Of a stretch of 13,400 nt of DNA, positions 1-8,900 are shown piece after piece. Source of the stretch: Thioglobus_C sp964448305 (lineage in GTDB: Bacteria > Pseudomonadota > Gammaproteobacteria > PS1 > Pseudothioglobaceae); NCBI GenBank assembly GCA_964448305.1, contig CAYUWB010000029.1:1-13400 (forward strand), read 5' to 3'. The position numbers and the translations under genes were made by a program. The notes beneath the pieces were generated by a model. The model was not told where the DNA came from. It saw only the letters and a list, made by a program, of their open reading frames with translations, and searched no databases. The first letter of the stretch is position 1. Each line of letters opens with the position of its first letter.

Positions 1-21
1 TACCTGGAAAGGAGTGAACTC

Positions 22-348
22 ATGGCCGGCAATGTAGTTGAAGTTTCCGACGCCGAATTTGAATCGTCAATAATTCAAAGCGATAAGCCCGCTTTAGTGG
101 ATTTCTGGGCAGAATGGTGTCAACCCTGTAAAATGCTAGCCCCTACTGTAGAAGAAATCGCTGGCGAATATGTCGATAAAGTTAGAGTCGCCAAGGTCAA
201 TGTAGACGATAACCCAGCTACCGCTACCAAGTTTGGAATTCGTGGAATTCCCACACTCTTACTTTTCAAAGATGGAAAAGTCGTGCAACAAATGGTAGGC
301 GTTAAACCTAAAGGCGATATCACCAAAGCTATCGACGAAGTTCTATAA
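22..348 (+). CDS. trxA: Thioredoxin, WCQPC active-site variant
   Basis: Small cytoplasmic dithiol-disulfide oxidoreductase of 108 residues, the usual length for a thioredoxin. Visible family marks are the buried Asp27, the active site W32-C33-Q34-P35-C36-K37, and the cis-proline loop GIPT with Pro77. The two active-site cysteines are the only ones in the protein. Members of this family reduce disulfides in target proteins and are recharged by thioredoxin reductase, which is not in the window. The active site has Gln where the canonical WCGPC has Gly, which may shift redox potential or partner choice. The ATG at 22 is preceded by AAAGGAG at 8-14, a strong ribosome site at good spacing. The promoter lies outside the window on the left. 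A hairpin terminator just after the stop separates it from the regulator gene, so it is probably not functionally tied to the genes downstream. Confidence 0.96.
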   Translation: MAGNVVEVSDAEFESSIIQSDKPALVDFWAEWCQPCKMLAPTVEEIAGEYVDKVRVAKVNVDDNPATATKFGIRGIPTLLLFKDGKVVQQMVGVKPKGDITKAIDEVL

Positions 349-357
349 AATTGTTTT

Positions 358-390
358 ATCCGGCTAAAAGCCGTTGGCCTTTAGCCGGAT
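358..390 (+). terminator. Hairpin terminator after the thioredoxin gene
   Basis: The arms ATCCGGCTAAA (358-368) and TTTAGCCGGAT (380-390) are perfect 11-base complements. The 11-base loop can itself pair GCC with GGC. The hairpin starts 9 bases after the thioredoxin stop. The tail that follows (TGGTTCTATTT) is only moderately T-rich, so termination may be partial. Confidence 0.7.
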
Positions 391-471
391 TGGTTCTATT
401 TCGTTTGCCTTCAATTAATATTTTCCAGAAATTAACCTGGTCAAAAAGGCCCTCTTTCTCTGGAGCTTACG

Positions 472-1176
472 ATGTCGAAAAAATTGGAATCCCTCCAAAA
501 AGTTTCTATTTTTTCGGGAATTAGCAAAACCCACCTAGAAGAAATTGCCGCAATCACTATAGAAAAAAAGTTCAAAAAAAATAAAGTCATTTTTAATAAA
601 GGCGACCGGGGCAACGTTTTATTTATTCTCACCAACGGTACCGTAAAGTTATCTCTTTTCGATCAATCGGGTAAGGAGATGATATTAAAAATGCTTTATA
701 AAAACGATTTCTTTGGCGAAATGTCGTTACTGGACGAATTTTTTCGTTCCGCCACGGTAACGGCTCTTGAAGATTCCCAGGCTCTCATCATATATAGAAA
801 CGAATTTATGCGATTGATTCACCAATTTCCGGGAATTGCGCTGGAAATGTTGAAAGTCTTCATACATCGTTTAAAAATGAGCGACAAAAAAATCGTTAGC
901 CTTACTTTCTTCGACGCATTCAGAAAAGTAAGTTCTACGGTCATTGATTTAGCCGAAAAAACGGGGCGTCAAGAGGGAAAATACACCGCTATCGATTTAA
1001 CGTTAACCCGCCAGGATTTAGCCAATATGATTGGCTTGAGTCGGGAAACGTTAACCCGAATTTTACAAGAACTCCACTTCCGGGAAATATTGAACGTTAG
1101 TAGAAAAAAAATCATCATTCTCAACCGAAAAGCCCTCGAAGAAGAAATAGAACGCGGCGGCCTTCCAAAACTCTAG
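472..1176 (+). CDS. Crp/Fnr-family transcription regulator, CRP-like recognition helix
   Basis: Cytoplasmic DNA-binding regulator of 234 residues. Residues about 8-125 form the cyclic-nucleotide-type beta-roll sensor. The stretch F80-F81-G82-E83 ... R92-S93-A94-T95 matches the phosphate-binding segment of CRP (Gly-Glu and Arg-Ser), so cyclic-nucleotide binding is plausible. A dimerisation helix follows (about 126-160), then a winged helix with helix-turn-helix at 178-201. The recognition helix reads S190-R-E-T-L-T-R196, with Arg-Glu-x-x-x-Arg as in E. coli CRP, where those residues read TGTGA. There are no cysteines, so an FNR-type iron-sulfur cluster is excluded. The ATG at 472 has GGAG at 462-465. 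It is separated from trxA by a terminator; only a poor -10 candidate (TAATAT, 416-421) is visible in front of it. The next gene and the giant gene beyond both have TGTGA-containing promoters, so they are its likely targets (inference). The effector is unknown. Confidence 0.93.
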   Translation: MSKKLESLQKVSIFSGISKTHLEEIAAITIEKKFKKNKVIFNKGDRGNVLFILTNGTVKLSLFDQSGKEMILKMLYKNDFFGEMSLLDEFFRSATVTALEDSQALIIYRNEFMRLIHQFPGIALEMLKVFIHRLKMSDKKIVSLTFFDAFRKVSSTVIDLAEKTGRQEGKYTAIDLTLTRQDLANMIGLSRETLTRILQELHFREILNVSRKKIIILNRKALEEEIERGGLPKL

Positions 1177-1213
1177 CGATTTTTGAAAAATACCGCCTAA
1201 CCCGCCTTTTTTT
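1156..1213 (+). terminator. Possible weak terminator after the regulator gene
   Basis: A run of seven T at 1207-1213 directly follows CCGCC (1202-1206), which could pair with GGCGG (1156-1160) at the 3' end of the regulator gene. The loop would be about 41 bases, so this is only a tentative call. No better hairpin is visible between 1177 and 1240. Confidence 0.25.
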
Positions 1214-1240
1214 AAACAAATTCGATTATTAGTATTAAAA

Positions 1241-1292
1241 AATGTGACCTAGCTCCTTTCTTGCTTAAACCCCCTGCCGTATATTAAAATAA
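1241..1292 (+). promoter_or_regulatory. Putative Crp-dependent (class II) promoter of the FecR gene
   Basis: AATGTGA at 1241-1247, then CC, then TAGCTCCT at 1250-1257. Read as a CRP-type site this is TGTGA (1243-1247), six spacer bases, and TCCTT (1254-1258): a perfect left half and a poor right half. A -10-like hexamer TATATT lies at 1280-1285, with no recognisable -35. This predicts a start near 1292 and puts the site centre at -41.5, the class II position where an activator replaces the -35. The untranslated leader would be about 31 bases. The same arrangement recurs at 2896-2947. The geometry is read from the sequence; regulation by the adjacent regulator is inferred. Confidence 0.6.
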
Positions 1293-1323
1293 GATAGAAA
1301 TAAAATTTCCTTTTCATAAGCTT

Positions 1324-2496
1324 ATGTTTTCCAATTTTGCGCAACTGATAAATTCGAATAAATACAAGAAATGGACTCTACTTTCTTTTTGGATGTTGAT
1401 CCTATCGCTGAGTTGGTTAGTCGAAGCAAAAGCGGAAGAAAAACCGGTAGGGCAAATTCTAGGCGTTATTGGAGAAATCCAATATAGAACCGCAACAGAC
1501 ACTCCCGATACCCCGGTTGCCATCAAAGAGAAAACCGGCGACGCCAAACTAGTTTCTTTTTCCCCTTGGAAAAAAGTTGTCTTTAAACAACCGGTCTACG
1601 CCAAAGACGAATTCAAAACCTCCAAACGCAGTCGTCTTAAAATAAAATTCAACGACAACAGTCTCATGGCCCTGGGGCCCAATTCAAAAATGCAGGTGGG
1701 TTCTTATATTTATAATAAAGAAAAAAAACTTCGCCAGGGAGTGATGAAAGTTTCGTATGGGTTATCGATGTATATCGTCAATAAATCCCAACGCAATAAA
1801 AGATCCAGTTTTAGAATCGTTTCGCCCACTGCAAATTTGGCCGCCCGCGGTACTCAAGGATACGTCAGCTCATCGGATAAAATGACCTACCTGGCAAATC
1901 AAGCGGGAGCCATGGACTCCTCCAGTAGCGATCCAAACATTGCAGGTAATGAGTTAGTCGGCGCCATGAAGAAAAACTCTATACCCAAAGGAAAACCGCC
2001 AACCCCACCAACTAATTTGTCTAATAACGAATTGAACTCGGTTAGAGGCGTGGTTATGGGTCCTTCGGGCATTAATCCCAACAACCCATTAATAAAAGAC
2101 CAAACTCAAACGGCCCCAGCAAAAAAGAAAAAATCCAAGGAGTCCAAAAAAGACGATAGCGGCGGCAAAAAGAGCGATAAAGAAGGCGACTCTGATAGCG
2201 AAGAAGGCGATAGCGAAAGTTCCGACTCCAGCGAAGGCGGCGACGATTCCGGCGGCGATAGCGAAAGCTCCGACTCTAGCGAAGGCGGCGATAGCGGAGA
2301 TTCAGGAAGCGATTCCTCATCCAGCGACTCGGGAGGAGGAGATTCTGGCGGCGGCGATAGCGGCGGCGGCGGAGGTTTTGCCGAGAGTTTTACCGCAACC
2401 GGTAGCTCTGCCGGCGGCGCAGGCGGCGGTGGTGGCGATTTTGCTCCCGTTAACAACCCTTTTTCACCTGCAGCGCTAAGTTCCTGTTCCGGCTAA
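1324..2496 (+). CDS. Exported FecR-domain protein with Ser/Asp/Gly-rich tail
   Basis: Protein of 390 residues. Residues 1-37 look like a signal peptide: basic K14-K16, hydrophobic core about 18-33, and a plausible cleavage site after A35-K36-A37. Residues about 43-182 match the FecR-type beta domain: an LGVIGEI opening, a D95-E-F-x-T segment, F109-N-D-N-S-L, L117-GPNS, a YGLSMY strand and the closing R175-G-T-Q-G. A Pro/Asn-rich linker follows (about 220-262), then a Lys-rich patch (268-287) and a low-complexity Ser/Asp/Glu/Gly tail (278-371) ending in a short segment with the only cysteine, C388. Unlike FecR itself it has no N-terminal anti-sigma helices and no ECF sigma gene beside it, so a FecI/FecR signalling role is unlikely. 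It is more likely a periplasmic or surface partner of the exoprotein (inference). The ribosome site before 1324 is weak; M24 is an inferior alternative because it would split the signal peptide. Confidence 0.85.
   Translation: MFSNFAQLINSNKYKKWTLLSFWMLILSLSWLVEAKAEEKPVGQILGVIGEIQYRTATDTPDTPVAIKEKTGDAKLVSFSPWKKVVFKQPVYAKDEFKTSKRSRLKIKFNDNSLMALGPNSKMQVGSYIYNKEKKLRQGVMKVSYGLSMYIVNKSQRNKRSSFRIVSPTANLAARGTQGYVSSSDKMTYLANQAGAMDSSSSDPNIAGNELVGAMKKNSIPKGKPPTPPTNLSNNELNSVRGVVMGPSGINPNNPLIKDQTQTAPAKKKKSKESKKDDSGGKKSDKEGDSDSEEGDSESSDSSEGGDDSGGDSESSDSSEGGDSGDSGSDSSSSDSGGGDSGGGDSGGGGGFAESFTATGSSAGGAGGGGGDFAPVNNPFSPAALSSCSG
2206..2292 (+). repeat. 39-base direct repeat in the acidic tail of the FecR protein
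   Basis: Two copies of a 39-base unit, at 2206-2244 and 2254-2292, differ at three silent positions. Both encode G-D-S-E-S-S-D-S-S-E-G-G-D. They lie within a longer tract of GAT/GGC/AGC codons, typical of tail growth by slippage or short duplication. Confidence 0.85.
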
Positions 2497-2500
2497 GGTT

Positions 2501-2514
2501 TTTTAGCGCTAAAA
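2501..2514. other. Perfect 14-base palindrome at the start of the small exported-protein gene
   Basis: TTTTAGCGCTAAAA is perfectly self-complementary. It fills most of the 17-base gap after the FecR stop and takes in the first base of the next ATG. It could be an operator, or could influence initiation on the mRNA. A palindrome of this length is expected about once by chance in a window this size, so function is uncertain. Confidence 0.4.
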
Positions 2515-2840
2515 TGTTACACATGTTTAGAAAATCCGCCTTAATCATTGTTTTTTTGGTCTTTTTAAGTCCAAGTTTGGGATTCGCCCAAAAAAAAATT
2601 CCTCCTGCTGCAGAATCTGGCCTGGCCCTCAAAATGCTTAAAAAATCCCAACCCGGTCGCTGGGAACCTCCCCCACAACCTCAGCCCGAAGTTTTAATCG
2701 TTCGTGAAGACGAAGTTTCTCCGCAATCCCCTTCCCCATCGGGAATAATTTATGATGAAAAAACAGGAAATATTTCTCCCGATAAAAATCCTTCAGCCTC
2801 CTCTCCCGATCCAAAACTTGAAAATAATTTGCCTCACTAA
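2514..2840 (+). CDS. Small exported proline-rich protein, unknown function
   Basis: Protein of 108 residues that I do not recognise. Residues 1-25 are a clear signal peptide: basic R6-K7, a strongly hydrophobic core at 9-19, and cleavage after G23-F-A25. The mature part of about 83 residues begins with a short basic amphipathic stretch (27-44), then P52-P-P-Q-P-Q-P, an acidic patch V62-x-R-E-D-E, and a Pro/Ser-rich end. No cysteine, transmembrane helix or enzyme motif is visible, so it is probably periplasmic or secreted. It starts 17 bases after the FecR gene and very likely shares its transcript. No good Shine-Dalgarno sequence precedes ATG 2514 or the alternative ATG 2523 (M4), so the exact start is open; translation may be coupled to the gene upstream. 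No terminator is seen after it. Confidence 0.72.
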   Translation: MLHMFRKSALIIVFLVFLSPSLGFAQKKIPPAAESGLALKMLKKSQPGRWEPPPQPQPEVLIVREDEVSPQSPSPSGIIYDEKTGNISPDKNPSASSPDPKLENNLPH

Positions 2841-2895
2841 AATTATCAAAATACCATATCCAAACCGTTGAAAAGACCCAAGAAAAATAGTCAGA

Positions 2896-2947
2896 AATGT
2901 GATGTAGCTCCTACCTTTTTTATTAAAAAAGCCGTACAATTACTTAC
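2896..2947 (+). promoter_or_regulatory. Putative Crp-dependent (class II) promoter of the giant exoprotein gene
   Basis: AATGTGA (2896-2902), TG, TAGCTCCT (2905-2912), then -10-like TACAAT at 2935-2940, with no clear -35. The 17-base core matches the site before the FecR gene at 15 positions, and GCCGTA (2931-2936) matches GCCGTA (1276-1281) at exactly the same spacing. Over 45 aligned bases without gaps I count 29 identities. The predicted start is near 2947, giving a site centre at -41.5 and a leader of about 52 bases. The spacer also holds an A/T dyad, CTTTTTT-ATT-AAAAAAG (2915-2931), which is not shared with the other promoter. Confidence 0.6.
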
Positions 2948-2986
2948 ATAATGAACCTTTTCTCAAATTGAGATCAATCAATTTCC

Positions 2987-2992
2987 GAGGAA
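2987..2992 (+). promoter_or_regulatory. Ribosome binding site that fixes a TTG start
   Basis: GAGGAA at 2987-2992 is six bases ahead of TTG 2999. The next in-frame ATG (3083) has no ribosome site and would cut into the signal peptide, so TTG 2999 is the best start of the giant gene. The nearest upstream in-frame stop is TGA at 2969-2971. Confidence 0.75.
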
Positions 2993-2998
2993 GCGCTT

Positions 2999-5900
2999 TT
3001 GCAACGCAAAACTAACAAATTATCCATAAACCGGGTCTTGAAAAATCGATTTAGTAAAGCGCTAGCGATTTTTCTTATTTACATGATCGGCGGGTTTCCG
3101 ACTTTGGTATTTGCTCTTCCGCAAGACGGGCAAATTGTTTCGGGACAAGGAACCGTTGGTCAACCTTCGCCGAACCAAATGGTTATCAACCAAAACACCA
3201 ATCAGTTGATTACCAATTGGAATAGTTTCAGCATAGGGCAATCCGAACACGTTCAGTTCAACCAACCCAACGTAAACTCCACCGCTCTCAACCGAGTGAT
3301 GGGACAAGACCCCAGCGCCATCATGGGTCGGCTATCCGCAAACGGTCAGGTCTTTCTTAGCAATCCTTCAGGTGTCGTGTTTGGGCAAAACTCTCGCGTC
3401 AATGTCGGCGGTTTGATGGCCACAACGCTTGGTATCTCGAACGACGATTTTCTCAATAGGAACTATCACTTCAAGCAAGACGAATCCAAACCGCTCGCGG
3501 CGATCCTCAATCAAGGAACTATAGAAGCCGGTCAAGTGGGACTGCTTGCTCCCAGGGTCGAGAATCAAGGAACCATCATCGCCAATTTAGGAAACGCTGT
3601 TCTTTCATCTGGCGAAGCGGCGATTATGGATTTTGACGGCAGCGGCTTGATCAACTTCGAAATCACTCAACCCGTTAACGGCGAAGTGAAAGACGCCGAC
3701 GGCAACGTCGTCGAAAGCGGCGTGGTCAATTCTGGATTTGTGAAAGCGCATAGCGGTAACGTAATTCTATCTGCCAGTCAAGCTCGTGGCATGGTAAGAA
3801 GCGTCGTCAATAACACCGGAATCATTGAAGCAAACAACGTCGTCAAAAAAGGCGGCCGCGTTTTCTTGATGGGCAACCGCGTAAAAAACTCCGGAACCAT
3901 TAACGTTACAGGTAAGGAACCCGGACAAACCGGCGGCACCGTTCATATTTTAGGAAACGAAGTTGAAGTTTCTGGCGGAACCATCGACGCATCGGGCGAC
4001 GCGGGCGGCGGAACCGTATTGATCGGCGGCGACAAACAAGGCCAGAATCCAAACATTCAAAACGCAACAAATACAACCGTCGCGGAATCGGCAACCATAA
4101 AAGCCGACGCGATTAATAAAGGCGATGGCGGTAAAGTTATTATTTGGTCGGAAAACTCCACCAAAGTTTACGCGGCAATTTCGGCGCGCGGCGGCGCGAA
4201 CGGGGGCGACGGCGGGTTTGTTGAAACCTCCGGTAAAAAGTTTTTAGACGTCACCAAAGCGGCGGACGTTTCCGCTCCTAAAGGCAAAGCCGGTACCTGG
4301 TTACTCGATCCAACCAATATAGAAATCGTCAGCGGTCCCGGTAACGGCGACGGCTCGCAAATTTCTGTGACGACCATCGAAACTGCATTGAACGCCGGAA
4401 CCAGCGTCCACATCGTCACCAGCGGTCAAGGTTTGGAAGAAGGCAATATCACCGTTTCCACCGCCATCTTGAAATCATCTGGCGGGGACACGTCGTTAAC
4501 GTTAACGGCGCATGGCGACATCGTCGTCAACCAATCGATCACTTCGACAAACGGAACGCTAGACGTTAACCTCATCGCTGGCGCGGATATTTTAATCAAC
4601 GCCGCGATTGCCACCAACGGCGGTAACTTATTAGCGGATGCGGGAGCGACCAATCTACCGGTAAATATTTCGGGATCGTACACGCCAGCCGCGCGCATCT
4701 GTGGAGCTGCGGTTGAGTTGCCGGAAATTCAAGTCAACGCCGACATAACAACCAATGGCGGTAACGTTAATCTCGGACAATTTAAAACCAAAAGCCATTC
4801 TTTAATAGGCGGCGGTACTTACACAAAAGAAAAACACGCCACCGCCGACGTAACCGTTCAAAACGCATCGGTCAATACCAACGGCGGCGACTTCACGATT
4901 AACGGTTCTGCGGCCACTGTCGCGTCCACCGCAACGATTACCACTCCGGGCGGCAACATCGTCATTGAAGGCAGCGATCAATCCATTGTCAGCGTATCGG
5001 GTATTTTGAACGCCGCAAACGCGGCGGCCAGTCAAACCGGCGGCAATATTCACGTATTGGGTTATAAGGTAGGCATCTTTGGTAACGCTGAGCTTGACGC
5101 ATCTGGCGACGCCGGCGGCGGAATCATCCTCATTGGCGGCGATTATCAGGGTAAAAACGACGAGATACAAAATGCTTATAGAACCTATGTAGGAACCGAC
5201 GCGGTTATCAAAGCCGATGCCACCAACACGGGTAATGGCGGCAAGGTCATCGTCTGGGCCGACGACGTAACGCGTTTTTATGGAACCATCACCGCCAAAG
5301 GCGGTGCGACATCCGGGGACGGCGGACTCGTTGAAACATCCGGTAAGAACTTTTTAGACGCCCAAGGCTTTGTCGACACCACGGCGGCAAATGGAAACAC
5401 AGGGCTTTGGTTACTCGATCCGCAAAATGTAGTCATCGATGGCAGCGGCGGGGCGGCGCTAACCGACGTCGACCAATTCGCAGACGGCAGCGGTACCGTC
5501 AATATAAACGCCAGCACGATCAATGCCGCAGCTTCTAACGTCACCATTCAAGCCAACGACGACATCACCGTAAGTACAGCAATCAACATGACTAACGCCG
5601 GAATAACCTTGACATTGCAAGCCGGCGACGATGTGTTTATTAACGCCAACATCACAACTAACGACGCCGCCATTGTCATAACCGCAAATGCGGCGGGTCA
5701 TACCCCCGTCGCCCATGACGGTACGGGAGACATCACGGAATCTGGAGATGTTACGGTTGACGCCGGGAATGCGACCATTACTCTGTCGGCGGAAGGGGAT
5801 ATTTTACTTCCTCAATTAACAACCACCAGCACAAGCGATTCGGCCATCACGGTTACATCGACCGCAGGTTCGATCCTTGACGGTACCGCCGGTATCGAAT

Positions 5901-8900
5901 TGACCGCTACCAGTGGTGGGGCGGTATTGAGCGCCGCGACAGGAATAGGGACAGCTGGAGCGAGTGGCGCTGTCGATATGAACGTGGTCAAAATAAATGC
6001 CACGAACACAACGTCTGGCGTTATCACTATTGGAGAGAACGCATCCGGAGGTTCGCTTGAAATTACCGGTATTACCGCAGGGGGATCGACAAGCGAAACC
6101 TTGGTTTTTGTTCAGAACGCTACAGCGGATATCACAATATCCGGAAACCTCAACGCAGTCGGGACGGTTATTATACAAGCGCCTCGGGATATCATCCTAA
6201 ATGCTTCCAATAATATCACTCTGGCGACAAACGGAAGCCTGGTGATGCAAGCGGGGGACGATATTACCCTGAACTCCAGTATCGCCGCAAGCGGTACCGG
6301 AACCTTACACTTTGAGGCCGATTCAGGGCATACCGATGCCGGAGCCGCGAACGGAACCGGAGGCATGACGCTGGCATCGGGTCAATCGCTTACGACCGTA
6401 AACCGGCAAATCACCTTGATCCTGGACGGATCCTCAGGCGCCTTTACAGGAAGCACAATTAATTCAGGAAGCGGAAATATCAACGTTGCTAACTCAGTCG
6501 ATAACGTCGCTACGGGCATTGGCGTTACCGACTTCAACGACGGATTTTTTGATCTGATCACCACTACTGGGACGTTGACGGTGGGTCAAGCCACCACAGC
6601 GGGGTCCGACGGGTTGGGCACAAGCGCAGTTGTTTTAGATGCCGGCGCGGTTACCGTTACGGGAATCTCTAATACTACAGCAAGCAATTTCACGATTGCT
6701 TCAACAAGTACGGTCACATTTGCAACCACCACCTCCAGTTTTTCAGGAAACCTGAGCGTTAACGCAACGGGCGCGGTAGCGGTAAACGTTACGGCCAGTT
6801 CTCTTAACGGCGTCAGCATAACCAGTAGCGGAGCGGTTACCGTAGCTTCAGCTGCTCAGGTCTTGGCCAACGACGACGGCGGCGCCGACACGCTTTCTAT
6901 TCAGGGTACCAGCATCAGCCTAACGCCTAATGGATCTGTTTACTCTGTCGAACAACAGGGAACAGGAACCATAACGCTTACTTCTACATCTGGCGTTATT
7001 GATTTGGATACCGCAGGAACGAATGGGATCTCCATTAAATCTCAGGATCAGGCGACGTCCAATATCACGGGTTTATTGACGTTAAACGCCGCCACAAACA
7101 TCACCGGAGCCAACTCGGCAAACCAGGAAATTTTCTCTAACGGAAGCGTGACCTTTTCCGGTAACAACATTGGGGCGGGTACGGGTAACAATGCCATTTC
7201 CATCGCCAGCAGCTTTACGGCAGGCGCTGCCAACACGCTAACCGTCAACGTTAACGGGACCGCCAGTTCGGCATTTGTTCAAACTCACTCGGCCGATAAC
7301 CCCTTCGACACGATAAACATTACTCTAGCGGACGACCGAAGCGCTTTTAGCTATGTCACCAACCCTGCTGCAGGAGGCGACTCAATCACTGGTTTAGACG
7401 GAACAACGAAACATGATCTTTCCTTTGATATGTCCGATACCAACATTGACGTGAGTTACACTATCACTGAAGCGGCCGCCAAAATGGATATTCACCTGGG
7501 ATCTGGCGCTGGATCAGGGGCTATCACACTGACTGCCGACGATATTGATATTACCGCAAATCTTGGCGTTTCGGGCGGGTCCGTAATTCTTAAGCCTAAT
7601 GACACTACTAGAAGTATTGGGATTGGTGGAGGAGCGGGAGACTTTAATTTAACAGACACCGACATTGGCTTTATTATTGACGGTCAAACATCTATCACAA
7701 TCGGGGCTAGCGGTGGCACAGGCGCGGTGGCTATCGATTCCGCTACGTTCACAGATCCTATTACCATCCGCGGTGGAACGATGACCTTAAGTAATGTTGG
7801 CATCACCGCTACCGGTAACAATGTTACTTTGACCTCAACCGGCTTGATTGGCGATGGCGGCGGCAACGATACAACAGACGATATTCTTGGCAGTACTCTA
7901 ACTTTAACCAGTTCCGGAGCGATTGGATCTACCATAAACAATGCGCTCAATATCAATGTTGGAACTCTAATTATAACAGGGACGGGAAATAGTAATGTTT
8001 TCATTACCGAGGCTACCTCATTAAGTATAGGAACCCTTAACGCAGGAGCGGGAAGTGTTGAATTGCAATCGGCGGGGTCTATCTCCAGCAGTTCATCGGC
8101 AATCACCGCCAACAATCTAAATCTACTGGTCGGCGGCTCTGGCGCCGCCATTGGAGCCTCCGGAACAGCAATAAACACCACGCTTTCGGGAACGTTGACC
8201 TTAACGGCATCGGTAGGAACCGGCGGCGGAATATTTATCTCCAATACGGGAACCCTGGCTCTGGGCGTTATCAACGCCGGCTCGACTTCCGGCGATACGG
8301 TTGAAATAAGTTCTACCACCGGTATGACCAACTCCAGTTCTTCGATCACGGCTGAAAATTTAACCTTAACGGTTTCGGGAAGCGGCGCGGCTATCGGCGC
8401 CTCGGGAACGGCTAATGATATCAACGTCACTCTGGCGGGAACTTTAACCGCAACCGCTTCTACAGGAGCGGGCGGTATCTTCGTCGGCGAAACTGGAGAC
8501 ATGCTTGTTGGAGCGGTTAATTCCGGAACCGGTAACATGGAGTTCACCACAACCGGCGCCTGGGACAATACGTCAGCTCTTACGGTAACCGGCGCGGCGT
8601 TAACTATCACTGCCGACACCGGCGTTGGCCTTAACGAGAGCATCACAACTACGGGCGTCGTTATTATTGACGCAGACTCAGGCAACGAGGGAGACGGCGA
8701 TTTCGATATAGCTACTACCAAAACGCTAAACAGTGGCGGCAATTCAATGTCCATCACGGCCAGCGAATTTATTCTGACCGGTACAGGCGCTGTTAATTCC
8801 GGGGCTGGCAATATGAACTTATTCCAATCGTCAGCCACTACTATCAGCGTTGGGTCTGCCACCGGAACCTTTAATATCACCGATACCGAAATAGCCTCTA

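Noticed and set aside
472..1176. An FNR-type oxygen sensor
   Set aside because: The protein contains no cysteine to hold an iron-sulfur cluster, and the promoter motifs do not resemble TTGAT-N4-ATCAA.
2106..2456. 116-codon proline- and serine-rich minus-strand frame
   Set aside because: It is the antisense reading of the Ser/Asp/Gly tail of the FecR protein; GGC and AGC/GAT codons read backwards give Pro, Ala, Leu and Ser.
1324..2496. A FecI/FecR iron-signalling system
   Set aside because: No ECF sigma gene is adjacent and the protein lacks the N-terminal anti-sigma region; only the FecR-type periplasmic domain is present after a signal peptide.
2472..3063. Cluster of AGCGCT hexamers near gene starts (2472, 2505, 2993, 3058)
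   Set aside because: The same hexamer occurs repeatedly inside the exoprotein gene as Ser-Ala codons (for example near 7339, 8944, 8974 and 11278), so it is simply frequent in this DNA. Only the longer palindrome at 2501-2514 is kept.
4365..4371. Another TGTGA inside the exoprotein gene
   Set aside because: It is within coding sequence, lacks the TAGCTCCT extension and the spaced GCCGTA/-10, and is not near a gene start.
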